Part shown: piece after piece, positions 32,493 to 43,800 of the stretch
How positions within the stretch are numbered: position 1 is the stretch's first letter
How the letters are laid out: every line of letters begins with the position of its first letter
Assembly (NCBI GenBank): GCA_027475525.1
Contig: JAMWFC010000051.1
Coordinates: 1,253,205 to 1,317,204 of the forward strand
Source: Macrolepiota albuminosa
Taxonomy: Eukaryota > Basidiomycota > Agaricomycetes > Agaricales > Agaricaceae
Direction of reading: 5' to 3'
DNA: 64,000 nt
Notes under the pieces: generated by a model
The model's input: the letters and a program-made list of their open reading frames with translations, nothing else
The model's database searches: none
Told to the model about the DNA's origin: nothing
Translations under genes and position numbers: made by a program

Positions 32493-33896
32493 ATGTCTCC
32501 TGCAACGTCACCTGTCATTATCTATCGGTGGGTAGTACCGTTGCTATCACAACTCAACGCAGATTTACGATTTCACTCAGTTATGACCCCTCACCCTACT
32601 CAGTAAAGATTGACAACATTCTTATACTCAAGAATATACCTCATCAGAAAGTCAACGTGAGTTGTACACGTGTACGTTGCACTTCCTATGCATCCCGTTG
32701 ACCCACACGTCTGTTGGGTGAGGTTTCACTTGTATTGCCACGTCCCGAAATCACCGATCTTTTGGGCATCGCATACCGACGTATCCCCATTCTTGCAATT
32801 GGGAATGATGTATACTGCGATACTAGGTACCTGAAGAAGCAATTTTATGCACAACTTAAGGCGAATACCTTTGTACAGCTTAATCGCATCTACATTGGAG
32901 AGACGCTTTCCATCCTCGGCTGGATATGGCACAATCTTCCCTCGAACAAAGAATTCATCGGCTACCGATACTGGTGCAATCAAGATTTTCGCCAAGTTAT
33001 ACGAGTCCACACTCTTTCCGACTGCGTCTAGTCTTCTTCCCTGGGAGGCCTTGCCAAAGGCTTTTATCGACGATAGAAGCTCGGTATGCTTCTGTGTCAC
33101 TCACTCATGGACTAGGGTTAAAATAATTCACAAGTACGCTGGCGGGCCCATTAATATTAAAGTCATAACGTCACTTCAAGGAAAATCACTTATAACGCTG
33201 TCTTCCCATCTAGTAAGTGCTTTAGGCGGAGTTGCGTAAGATTTATCGTGATGATGTCCCCGTGCAGGCCCTTCTAGAGGAGCAATTGAATGATGGTCGC
33301 GAATGGTTGTTCAACTCTGAATTTCCATCGCTTGCGGATATCACTGTTCATTTTATTTTGACCTGGATTCGCAAAGTAGGCATACCTCCTGCTAAATCGT
33401 TGGTCGAAGCGTCAAACTTTCCGAGGACTTTGTTGGCAAGTTTTACTTACTTTCTCTCCTGAAATGTGTACGCTGAATTAATTGTTATATCCAGTGGCTT
33501 AGCCGTATTTCGGATTATCTCCATAGAAGACAGGCCAATCAAAGTGCTGTTCGGGCCATAACTGGGGATCATGCTGCTAGAACAATAGTATCGGCAACAC
33601 ACGAACCGTATGATGTTATAGGTTTTGATGGTCAGGAGGCTGGCCATCTGGGTCTCAAGCTCAACGACTACGTTCAAATAGCTCCGGATGATACTGGTGT
33701 GTCTTTGTTTGAGAAGCTACGTTCCAACTTTCTGAATTATAATGTTGCAGGGAAAAATTTCCCCACGTTTGGCAAATTGGTAGGCTTCAACAAGGAAGAA
33801 GTTGTGATTGAAATCCAGGGATCAAAAGGCCTCCTTCGTTGCCATTTCCCTCGATTGACATATACAGTCACGATTAGTCGGCCTCATAAATTGTAA
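32493..33896 (+). CDS. GST-N domain protein with extra C-terminal domain
   Basis: The N-terminus is a glutathione S-transferase-like thioredoxin fold (MSPATSPVIIYRYDPSPYSV, then HQKVNVSLVLPRPEITDLLG and YRRIPILAIGNDVYCDTSLI). It is followed by a helical part (LLEEQLNDGREWLFNSEFPS, LADITVHFILTWIRKVGI). A further C-terminal domain not found in classic GSTs comes last (GLKLNDYVQIAPDDTGKNF, PTFGKLVGFNKEEVVIEIQG). That layout occurs in a fungal family of uncharacterised GST-like proteins. Catalytic activity and substrate are unknown. At least four short introns are needed, the first splitting IIYR/YDPS. Confidence 0.75.
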
Positions 33897-34126
33897 TCCA
33901 CGTATCTAAATCCCAAGTAACAATTGAAGTCATAACTTCTACGTATATGAAAACTTCGCAAACATTTGAGCCACATGGACCATTCGTCAATAAGAAACCA
34001 GAAGGTATCAAATTTGTTGCAAGGTTATTAACACCCTGTCCAAAATCTCCAAAGTCTTTACAACGAAACTACGTCATCAAAGCGGCGCGGCTAACATATC
34101 CACACATGGCAGCCGAAATGGCAGTG

Positions 34127-34894
34127 TTATGACGACCGAGGCCTATCGTGATATATTGCCTTACATCTGTCTTCAAAAGCTTTGACCATAAGCTTCGAGA
34201 CTTGACTGAAGAATGCCGACGACACCGAGGCATGAATAGGATTCGCAAACGCGTATATCAGGTCGAGAGTAACCAAGGTAGACTTCCTCTGGTCGGTTCG
34301 CAGAGCATTAACACTCGGCGGCTCGAAAGGATGAGGTTGACCAGCCACGGGTTGAAAGCGCCATGTCGTCGTAAGAGTTTTAAACAGAGGTGTGGCTGTT
34401 GAGGCGATGGCCTGAGGTCATCAGCTTATACAGAGTATTCTTCTCTAGTTGAAATCGTGAAGACCCACCTCAACAGATTCATACGGTCTGCACGTCACTT
34501 GACTTACATAGCTCTCCGTAAAGGCCAAGAATCCGACAGTCAATTCAGCTTCCATGATCATGGGTTCGGCAGATTGGCTATGAGGTGGCTTGACAACGCG
34601 GGACCCAGTACAGAAGGGAAGGAAATGGTGATAGGATCCTACATCAGACACAACTTCGTATAGTTGCTTCTGGTCATACCTTGTAAGATTATAACATGAT
34701 TTTACATATATATAACGGTTCGTTCCAACTCACGGAAAAATTTTTCGTTCGTGATATTTCTGAGCTTCAGGGTCCGAGTTCCAAGGTGCGATATCCGAAA
34801 GATTGGGCAAAGAAAAGAGCGTCCTAGTGTATCTGGACCCATTAGTCCCATGCAGCAGTGTCCGTGGAGAACAACATAGTATTGGCCGAAGCAT
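34127..34894 (-). CDS. COQ10: Coenzyme Q-binding protein Coq10 (START-like), mitochondrial
   Basis: This mitochondrial inner-membrane lipid-binding protein is needed for proper ubiquinone function and synthesis. Exons 34894-34734, 34679-34469 and 34411-34127 give 218 residues. The N-terminus looks like a mitochondrial presequence (MLRPILCCSPRTLLHG, basic and amphipathic). Then come YHERKIFPYDQKQLYEVVSD, VGSYHHFLPFCTGSRV, MEAELTVGFLAFTESYVSQV, TCRPYESVE and the C-terminal helix SSAFFSQVSKLMVKAFEDRC. All match the Coq10/polyketide-cyclase-like family. Each exon is short, so only splicing reveals the gene. Its 5' side abuts a long inverted repeat. Confidence 0.88.
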
Positions 34895-35983
34895 GAATTA
34901 TAATTTCTTTTTCCAGGAATTATAGCTGTTATCAAAAGAGTTGGCCATAACCATTTTGGGCCAAACACACCGAAATTTCGTGTATCAAAAAGTTGCCACC
35001 ACTTTCTTGTCATAGTACACTTTCCACTACATATATCGACTAGAATTCAATTGATTTTCGATCTACATGATATTCTGTAGGTGCACAGCTCAATTTGGGC
35101 CCTATCGGACCATCCAATAAAATAGAAACAGCTAGGCGAGATTGTACTCACTTTCTATCGTTCGTGCAAGGTCTATAGATTAGACAGATAAATGCAGGGG
35201 CAGTAGATGGTAGGGAGAGTGTTTTTGGAGATGCTACGAGGGTCTCATGTCAGTAAGATGTCCGCTACATTGATGATTGTCACCACACCTCATTAACGGC
35301 CACCATGCCCAAGGGTGATTAAGCAGTTCATTTACCTTGAAACCTTGTATTGCACCTCCAGAAAGACTTGTGTAATAGGCCGGTCAAAATTTTCTTGTGT
35401 TGCTCACACTTCATATCATATAATTGACAGAAAGATGCTTGCTCGGTGTAGATCTCCATTTTTTCAGTGTACTAAAATCACTCTTTCATCTCCGTGGCAT
35501 CTGTAGAATATAGTTCTGATCATGTACATGTGTAATTTAGCACTATACTACAAGAATTGAATGTGCTACAACATTGAAAGTGGTTGGCGACGTTCTGGCG
35601 CACAAAATCTCGGTCTTTGCCTAAAATAAGTTATGGCCAACTCTTTTGAAATCAGCAATAACTTTGTCATACATAGACATACATAGTCTTGTCATGCACC
35701 TATGCAATCGCATAGCCGAATGGTTTCTCATAATTAACGTCTTACAGCAGGTGCGATGTGATGGACAGACATATTTTCACCTGTAACCAGATATTCAAAG
35801 GGAGACCGGAATGGCACCATGTGTGCCATGTAGCCGGTAGATCTAGGACGTTACCGGTCCTTTTATGCATGACATGACGAGTAGATGAAAACATCTTTAT
35901 GGACTCTTCGAAAGAAAAATTGACATTCGCTGATAACAACTTTCAAAGCTTAACTCGACCGACAAAATTTTCAGACTCAGGCA
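34895..35983. other. Intergenic gap, COQ10 5' side / GIS2 3' side
   Basis: This 1.09 kb gap holds the long inverted repeat at 34920-35661 and otherwise AT-rich sequence with no recognisable gene. The COQ10 promoter must lie within or just before the left repeat arm. Confidence 0.5.
34920..35661. mobile_element. Inverted-repeat element, possible MITE upstream of COQ10
   Basis: Left arm 34920-35006 and right arm 35576-35661 are imperfect inverted copies. The core TCAAAAGAGTTGGCCATAAC is exact in both orientations, and the alignment continues inward to ACCACTTTC with substitutions and small gaps. The 570 bp between the arms encode nothing I recognise. No clear target-site duplication is seen, so a mobile origin is inferred from structure only. 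Confidence 0.5.
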
Positions 35984-36803
35984 TCAACCAACATAGTCAC
36001 TGTTTTCAGGACATTCTCTTGCAATCTGTAACAAGTTAGAAGACTCTCCGCCAAACTGAGGATACTCACATGACCCTCCTGCTGGCATTTATAGCAGGTC
36101 TTATTCTTGTTCAGAATGCCTCCCGTCTGGCCTAATGGCGTACTATCGATAGGTGTAGCGCCAGGTGCCGCGAGGCAGTCCCTACGCAGAGGACAAGTCA
36201 GTGATATGCGCCATATTACACTATGGTCATGGGTACCTGGCCATATGGTTGGGGCCACCACAACGGTAGCATTTAACGGGAGGCAAAGTCGATGTGTTCA
36301 AGGTACGACCGGGTGGCGGAACGCGGGTGGCAAAACCATTAGTGGCACCCAAAGTTCCGTTAGGGCAAGTACGAGCAATGTGGCCAAAACGGCCACAACT
36401 CTATTTATGACGTTAGAAACGAGCAAAAAGAAAATCAAAAATTTTATAGATTCCTACATAGCACTTCTGATTGTTACCTTGTTGTTGAACCCTCAGACTG
36501 GGGCATTCAGCTGATTTTTGGTGTCAACGATTGGTTCGGAAGAAACTCGGGGATGAGGTACCCTGGATGTGACCAACTCCTCCGCATGAATAGCATTGCT
36601 TCGCCGAAACTGTTCGTGGAGATGGGCAAGCCGAAGACTCATGTCCTGGCTGACGACAGTTATAGCAAAGCCTCTCACTGGACGTGCAGTTTTCGGCGAT
36701 GTGACCGACTAAAACCATCATTAGAAATTTGAGAGCAAGTAAAGGTGGCGAACGCACGGTTGCCACACTTGAAGCAGCCCTTCCTAGAAAACTGGTATGC
36801 CAT
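35984..36803 (-). CDS. GIS2: CCHC zinc-knuckle protein, Gis2/CNBP family
   Basis: This single-stranded nucleic-acid-binding protein is linked to translation and RNA granules in yeast and animals. The start ATG at 36803 gives MAYQFSRKGCFKCGN. Joined exons show six CCHC knuckles: CFKCGN..GHIAENC, CYNCRQPGHESSAC, CYSCGGVGHIQ, CGRFGHIARTC, CYRCGGPNHMARDC and CYKCQQEGHIAREC. The spacer between knuckles 4 and 5 is Gly/Thr/Pro-rich (FATRVPPPGRTLNTST), unlike the compact yeast protein with seven knuckles. The protein ends PENSDYVG with stop 35984-35986. Four or more introns separate single knuckles. Confidence 0.87.
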
Positions 36804-38638
36804 CTCAAAACTACTTCTTGAAAGCGACTCTGGACTATTTTCCGAGTAGTGAGACGACGATCATGCAAAGGTTTAAAGAAGCAACATTCCTTCTCCCACT
36901 TCCAGCTGACTACTAACCCTCTACCGCCTCCACAAAGGGATGTGTTGGAAAGTGATGAGTGATGTTGAAATGCACCCAGCTGCTCCGAGTAACCGGCCCT
37001 GAAGTGCCTTACCAAGCAAGATCAAGAGACATTACTCCTCTGCAGTTGACAAGTGAGATAGCGCTGAACCGGTCACGCGATCATGCGAACGCGTGACCCA
37101 CATGAATTAACGACTAGAGGCGAAAAGAAGCGACAATGTGGCTACCAATATACTACAGGGTGAGGTGGGAGGGTTGACGAAAAACGAGAAAGATAAACTA
37201 ATAGAGTACTAATATAAAAATGTAAGCGGAGGGGCCCACGCAACCTTCCCATTGCGTGCTTACTTTAGATTTTTGTTCAGATGCAGCGCACTTGCTTTTA
37301 TGATTTAGTGAGAGAACGAAAAGTCTAAGGTGAGAGGTGAGCCCGGCCCACCAGATGGCCATGCTAGGGGAAAGTCTCACCGAAAGAACACTGATGTACA
37401 CGAGAATTAAAAGAAAATAAAATAAATGTGATGAGAAACTAGAGAAGTAAGAGCACGCGGTGAGAACAGGACGACAATGTGAGAGAGCGCGATAGCGCTC
37501 ACCTGGGCAGCGGGGGAGGAAGGAGGAGGACGGAAGAGAAGCTACCCGAGATGTCTGAGACTGCAAACCCTACTGACGACGACACGGCAACTGCCAGGCC
37601 CTGGCGCCGTGCCGTGATCGGCACACAGTCAAGAGGGAGAGAGAGGCGCGGACGAGAACGGAGAAACTTTCGCGCACGCAGAGGCCTCCGAAAACGCTCA
37701 CTGCCTTCGGCGCTCGCCTTTACGCCGAATCACAAGGTACTTCACGTGTACTGGGGTTGCAAAACCACAGGGAGTTGCAAATGTGGTTTTTTAAGAGATG
37801 GCAACACTTTTATATCTGATCCTCTTCAATCGTAATACAACTATATTCATCGATTCTGGATTTTGAATTTGGTGTGAATTAAGCTTCTTGTTACATCGCG
37901 ATTGACTGTTCTTGGTCTTAATCTCTAGCCTCCATTTTGGTTCAAGCTTCTGAGCACAGACTGAAGATAGCATAAAAAAAGCCCTGGCCAAGTTTTTCGG
38001 TCTCTTGTGCCCTTGGGAGGAATATGAAGGCTGAACTTATGTTTTGTGTGACACTATGTGATTCCTGTTTGATCATAATTTGAAGTCCAGTTTACTGCCA
38101 CAATTGTGGTTGTTGATTCACATTTAACTTTGAAGTTCTCAAATCTGTGGTCTATATGGTGCATGTTTAAACAGCACCTCCTCAGTGCTAGGATCAATGA
38201 ACTCATTAAAGAGGCTGTTACCACCCTTCATTCTCAGGAAACCCCTAATATCTCAAGGGTCCTTGCTGACATCAAAAGTGCACTGGTCATGAACTTCCTT
38301 ACCACACTGTTTGTCATCATTTCTGTGAGCTATCTTGCTTTGCACAGGTCTTTATTTATTCACCATATACCATATATAATTGCATATGCATCTTCTTGTA
38401 ATATTGTATATAGTCTCATAATCTTGACCTGATTTTATGCTTGACATCCTCATTTTTGCTGAAGCAGAGATACAACCGGCAGTGTGACAAACTGTGATAA
38501 AGGTTTTGCAACTCCCTTTTTTTGGGTCCTGAACATCCTTCTGAGAGGATTCCACAGCACTCTACCATAAAACTAAATTTATAAGTCGATTCTTCGTGAC
38601 CGTCAGGCCAACCCTCAGGACGTGAAGGACGTATTCAG
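36804..38638. other. Long intergenic stretch before the 14-3-3 remnant
   Basis: These 1.8 kb include the GIS2 promoter, a GC-rich low-complexity segment near 37480-37730 with an Arg-rich reading frame, and the putative element 37753-38516. Nothing resembles the missing N-terminal third of the 14-3-3 gene. Confidence 0.45.
37753..38516. mobile_element. Possible MITE with 15-bp terminal inverted repeats
   Basis: The left end GGGGTTGCAAAACC (37753-37766) is the reverse complement, bar one base, of the right end GGTTTTGCAACTCCC (38502-38516). A subterminal hairpin AAAACCACA / TGTGGTTTT lies at 37761-37790. The interior is T-rich, unlike its flanks, and has only one modest open frame (from 38106) with no known domain. 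No target-site duplication is evident. The right end is about 120 bp from the truncated 14-3-3 copy. Confidence 0.42.
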
Positions 38639-39221
38639 CTGATACAGCGTTAACGCCAACGCGTTGAAAACGGATTGGCTGAGTGTACACAGATGTTATC
38701 AGCCTGCTGGACCGTGAATTACTCCCGGCCGCTAATGAAGGTCAACAGATGGTTTTCTATTCCAAACCGTGATCCTGAATGCTTTGGGTCCTGATAGAGA
38801 AACACTTCTGACCTATCTTTTATAGTAAGGGGGATTATTGTCGGTATCTTGCGGAGCTGAGCCAAAAGCGTGATAGGGATCGTCACGCGGAGCTCTCGCT
38901 CAAGGCCTACAGACTGGCCTATCAACATTGGTTAGAAACGTTGCACCCTCTACACCCAACGAGGTTGGGGTTGGCTCTCAACATCTCCGTTTTCTATCAT
39001 GGTTAGTGGATACCAATTAGCCTTGTGAACTTCATTTGATTCTTTCAACAGATATCAAGAAGAGCCCTCTGGAAACTTGTAATTTGGCAAAAAGCGCATT
39101 CGACGATACGATCCTCGTCAGTTTCTCCAACACGGCGGCTGATGCGCTGCAGGACTCCATGACTATCCTACAACTTTTAAAAGACGACTTGATCTTGTGG
39201 TCTGAGGAGATCAAGACTTAG
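38639..39221 (+). pseudogene. 14-3-3 protein, 5'-truncated and disrupted
   Basis: This is the C-terminal two thirds of a 14-3-3 phosphoserine-binding protein. The visible order is RQRVENGLAECTQ, VISLLDRELLPAANEGQQMV, FYSKP-KGDYCRYLAEL across an intron, then LHPTRLGLALNISVFYHDI, CNLAKSAFDDTI and LQLLKDDLILWSEEIKT before the stop. A stop codon (TAA at 38651-38653) lies in the first segment and a frame change comes just after AECTQ. The N-terminal helices are not found upstream, where the putative element 37753-38516 sits. The later part keeps two well-formed introns and the peptide-groove helices. It could instead be a divergent live gene with an unseen start, but decay is likelier. Confidence 0.72.
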
Positions 39222-39347
39222 TAGATATGTCCTTGGTACACATAGCTCAGGAACATACTACACATAATTGTGTAGACACCGGATGATCACGCCGCCTGGC
39301 ATTGTAGCCTAAGTAACATCCATCTATGCCATAGCATGCCTTTTCAA

Positions 39348-40722
39348 TTAAGAACTTCCTGCGCCCTGCGCAAATGTCGCGGCAACGAGCATCGGAAATA
39401 CGAGAGTTGCATCTGCGTATACCTTGGGTGGTGTAATAAAACGAATAAAGCAAATGTAACAAAGAGCGGACGAACTTTCACAGCCTCAGCGCTTGGTCTT
39501 ATCTTTCCCCAGGAGACCGCTTCATCTGGTCGAGCACCGGAATCTGATCCATCAAATTCTTGTCCAGTATTCTTTTAAAGACAGCGACGATTACGATGGC
39601 AAAAAGACGACAGTTAGAGTAAAGACGTGTACTGATAAAGACGGGGTAACGTACAATAAAGACAGAGTAATCGGCTCCATTTCGCTTGCGATAATCGTTA
39701 CTCGGGTTGATTCTTGTAGTCGCTAGTTGTTGAACTTACTATTAACATCGCATTCGCGATTTGATGTTTGCAAACGCCTCCTCCAAGTACAATCATGCCA
39801 GCTTTGCGAGATGTACGCGACCGTTCATTAAGCTCCCGAATATCTTGCACGATATCGAGAACAAGGCCAGGGTTCCGGAAGGAATGAAAGTAGATCATGT
39901 CACCAATGGAACCATCGGTCAGTGCGGGGCAGAACACAGGAATGTCATTCTATACCAGTTAGGAAAAAGGCAGAAATTGCACATCGGATTCGAAACATAC
40001 TTTGTATGCCCAATAATACACCGACTCCTCATTGTTAATCTCCTTCCCTAACCGTCTGATAAACGAACTCGGGGTCCAGACCTTTCCAGTCGCCTCCTGT
40101 TCGGCCAGCATCGTGTCGAGGATAGGTGTGAGCCAGTCCTCGAATTTACAATAGTTATTATTGGGTACGACCAAGTTCCCTATACGATTCATTCCACGCC
40201 TCCTCAGATCTGCTCCGTCGAGATTGAAGTCGGCAAGGTAGGTTTTCCCCAAGCATTTGATAAAATCTTCTTCAATCCCTCCTGCTGTTGTAACCAGCAC
40301 TGAAACATGCTTATGCTTCACAAGATATAGTATGACTTCGCGCAGGCCCGATGATATGAGGTTCGAAGTATATCCCAAAAAGATGTTACACCGAGTTTGT
40401 GCCCGGACAGTTGGAGATGAAAAATAGTCTGATTCATCCTCGGCCAGAGGTTCGTCAGAGAGTCGCCACCTGTGCTACAAGCTTATCGTAGTCAATGAAT
40501 TAGAAACGCTGGTTTTCTACGAACCATTTTATTCACGATATCAATCGCCTTGCCAAGACTGTTTGCTTGGAATCCAATGCGCTCATAGCTTTGTAAGAAC
40601 TGCAATAACGACATATCCTTCTCGAAATCGGGGCCTTTGACGGAGACAGCATCCTCTGATATTGGTTCTGACCGTTGAAGAACAGCTGCAGAAGCTTCAA
40701 GAGGTAGAGTCGTGGAAGTCAT
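39348..40722 (-). CDS. DYS1: Deoxyhypusine synthase
   Basis: This cytosolic enzyme transfers the aminobutyl group of spermidine to a lysine of eIF5A, the first step of hypusine formation. The start is at 40722 ([16 protein letters not shown]). Landmarks in order: [76 protein letters not shown] and [12 protein letters not shown]. After these, [20 protein letters not shown] and [14 protein letters not shown] form the active-site region. The C-terminus is [19 protein letters not shown]. Several short introns are present. The start is only 145 bp from the divergent SEC7 start, so the two share a promoter region. Confidence 0.93.
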
Positions 40723-40867
40723 TTTCTGAAACGTAATAAATTATTTGATCTGACTGCCAAATTGAGGCAACCACACTCTGACCGCAATTGTGCAATTAAT
40801 TCCGACTCTCTTTCATTCTGCCAACAACAAACACAACCATCATCGCAAGCTACTTGCGTTGGTTTGC

Positions 40868-43800
40868 ATGGAAGCTGCTGACAGTGCCCACAACGTCCCA
40901 CTCCCTCCCTCTCCCCCCACTGTTTATTCTAATGGAACACTGGAAGCTGGCCACACATTGATTCCCACCACTGGTGACGATTCAGGCCACGTAGTTGAGC
41001 CGTCGATGGTGCACCTCCCCACCGACAAACTAGAGTTTGTGGGAGGTAAGAATCATAGCGATGGTCTGGCCCCAAACAATGTGTCAAAAGACCAGGGCAA
41101 AAACGAGAAGCCGGAGGAAGTTGTCAAGTTAGATGATCAGTACCACTCTACAGTTCTTGTTAACGTGACAGCCGAGAGAGATGATGAAGAAAATGGTGTT
41201 TTATCAACGGAGGAGAAACGGCCTAACCAGAGTACGCTTCAGGAAGAAACTTCCTTAGCATTGACTCTCGCGGCGGAAGCTCGTCAGCCTGTTGATGTCA
41301 GTATGGAACATGGTCCAGGGTTTTCTCATCTCCAAGAAGTCCAATCTGTACCGCCGACTCCCCCTGTGAAGTTAAAAGATATTCAGGAAGACATTGCACC
41401 ACCTCGCACCTCTCATTTTCAGTCTGTGGAAGAAACCCTACAGGCTCACAGACGTTCGATGACTATCTCAAAAGGTCATACCGTATCTGTAGTTCTGATT
41501 TCTGCCGCTCTCGAAACGATCGCTGCTTCTAAGGAGGCTAAGCGTTCTCCACCACTCCGGGATAGCACCCAAAAAGCACTGGACTTGTTGCGCAACAATC
41601 AAGGAATAGCTGAACCTCGAGTAATTTTCGAGCCTCTACGCCTAGCTTGTGAAACAAAAAACGAGAAGCTTATGATTGCTAGCCTGGACTGCATATCCAA
41701 ACTTGTTTCTTACTCTTTCTTTGCCGAGTCCGACGCGCATGCCGGTTACGTTACGTCTCCGCCATCATCACCTCGTCATTCTGGCACTACTACTTCTTCT
41801 ACCCCTCAGCCTTCTCTGGTAGACCTGGTAGCACACACAATTGCTTCCTGCCACACAGAAACAACACCAGAAACCGTATCACTACAGATTGTGAAGGCAC
41901 TACTTGCCTTGATTTTGTCGCCAACCACACTTGTTCATCACTCATCCCTTCTGAAGGCAGTTAGAACTGTCTACAACGTATATTTGCTGAGTTCTGACCC
42001 TGTCAACCAAGGAGTTGCCCAAGGCGGTCTCACACAAATGGTCCAACACATTTTTGCGCGGTGTCAAGTCAGTCAAAGTTCCAAGGAGACAAGCGATTCC
42101 ACTGTACCGTCCGCTATCCCGACGCCAGAACCTGACGGATTAAACGATAAGGCTTATGAACAAATTTTTAATGAGCCTGAAGTAGAGAGTTCCCAGGTTT
42201 CACTATCAAAATCAATCAACGAACCATCTCACGCAACGGCTGCACAAGTGCGGCTTACATTGTACGCCCTTCTTTTGAATCCATCCTGACTTCGTATTGA
42301 AAACACGCCAGACAAAATTTTGAAATCGCCAATCCATTGGATACTTTACCAGAAGCCGAGCACAGTCATAACCTGACAACTAATGATTTGTTCATCAAGG
42401 ACGCCTTCCTTGTGTTTAGAGCTCTCTGTAAGTTGACAATGAAACCACTTAACACGGAAAGGTATGCTCTTGTAATTTAGTTAATAAATAATCGCCTCTG
42501 ACGCTCCTTATCAGCGAAAGAGATCTCAAGTCGCACGCAATGCGCTCTAAACTCTTGTCGCTTCACCTCGTTTTGACCGTCTTGAACTCTCACATGGCAT
42601 TATTTGTCGATCCTGGTGCTGTCATATATTCCAGCTCTTCTAATGAGGCAACAACCTTTGTTCAGGCTATCACCCAGTATCTCTGTTTGAGCCTGAGTCG
42701 TAATGCAGTTAGCCCTGTGCCTCAAGTCTTTGATGTTAGTGTTGAGATATTTTGGCGAGTGCTATCCGGAATGCGTACTAAACTCAAGGTGAGTCTAACC
42801 GACGGAGAATTCGCGAGAACTGATTCTATTGAGTCCTGTAGAAAGAGATTGAAGTTCTTATGCATGAGATCTTCATTCCTATCCTCGAAATGAGAACTTC
42901 AACGCTTAAACAGAAAGCGGTTATCCTTGGGATGCTGTCGAGATTGTGCCAGGATCCTCAAGCTCTGGTAGAGATCTACCTCAATTATGACTGTGACGGT
43001 GAGGCAGCAGACAACATTTATGAACAGTGAGTTGCTCTGGTGATCTGCTTTCGAGGTCGTTTCCAACTGATGAAAATAGCTTGATCAATATAATCTCAAA
43101 GATAAGTACAACACCAGCCTCCTTATACCACCAGAGAGGGAGTGAACCCTCAAGTCCTGCTCTCAGCCCAACAAACAAGAATCAGTCTGGAGGAAACCCT
43201 CCTTCACTCTCGTCTGCTCTATCGGTTCCTGGAACAATGGACACCTCAATCATGGGCCTTTCTGAAGCGCAGTTGAAGCGGCAGGGTCTTGAGTGTCTTG
43301 CTGCTGTCATGCGTTCTCTTGTTGCTTGGGGAACGGCTGCAGGTAGAGCAACCGAAGAGCCGCTGACCACTCCTGCCAAGTCGCAGGTTATTGAAGAGAT
43401 ACCTCTTACACCAGAAGGATCGCTAGACAAACTTGCTACCACGGCTGCAAGCATTGAGACTTTGCGTCAATCCACCCCTGAGATTATTGATGATCCTGGT
43501 CGGTTTGAAAGTGCAAAACAAAAGAAAACGATTCTCTTGGAAGGTGTCAAAAAGTTCAACTTCAAACCCAAACGAGTTGGTGTCACTGCCTACATTGGAG
43601 ATGGCTCCTGACTTTTGTTCCTCAGGGGATTCAATTCTTGATTGAAACTGGCTTTATAACCAGTAACGCACCTGCTGATGTAGCCAAGTTCTTGCTTACA
43701 ACTGAGGGGCTAAGCAAGAGTATGATTGGGGAATATCTGGGGGAAGGGTGAGTCTTTCTTGTAAGTAGTCGACGTATGTTTCTAACTTTCCTAGACTCGA

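Noticed and set aside
35690..35705. AGACATACAT doublet
   Set aside because: A simple short repeat with no wider structure.
37479..37835. Arg-rich open frame starting near 37551
   Set aside because: Low-complexity GC-rich sequence, no conserved motif, and it runs into the T-rich putative element; not supported as a gene.
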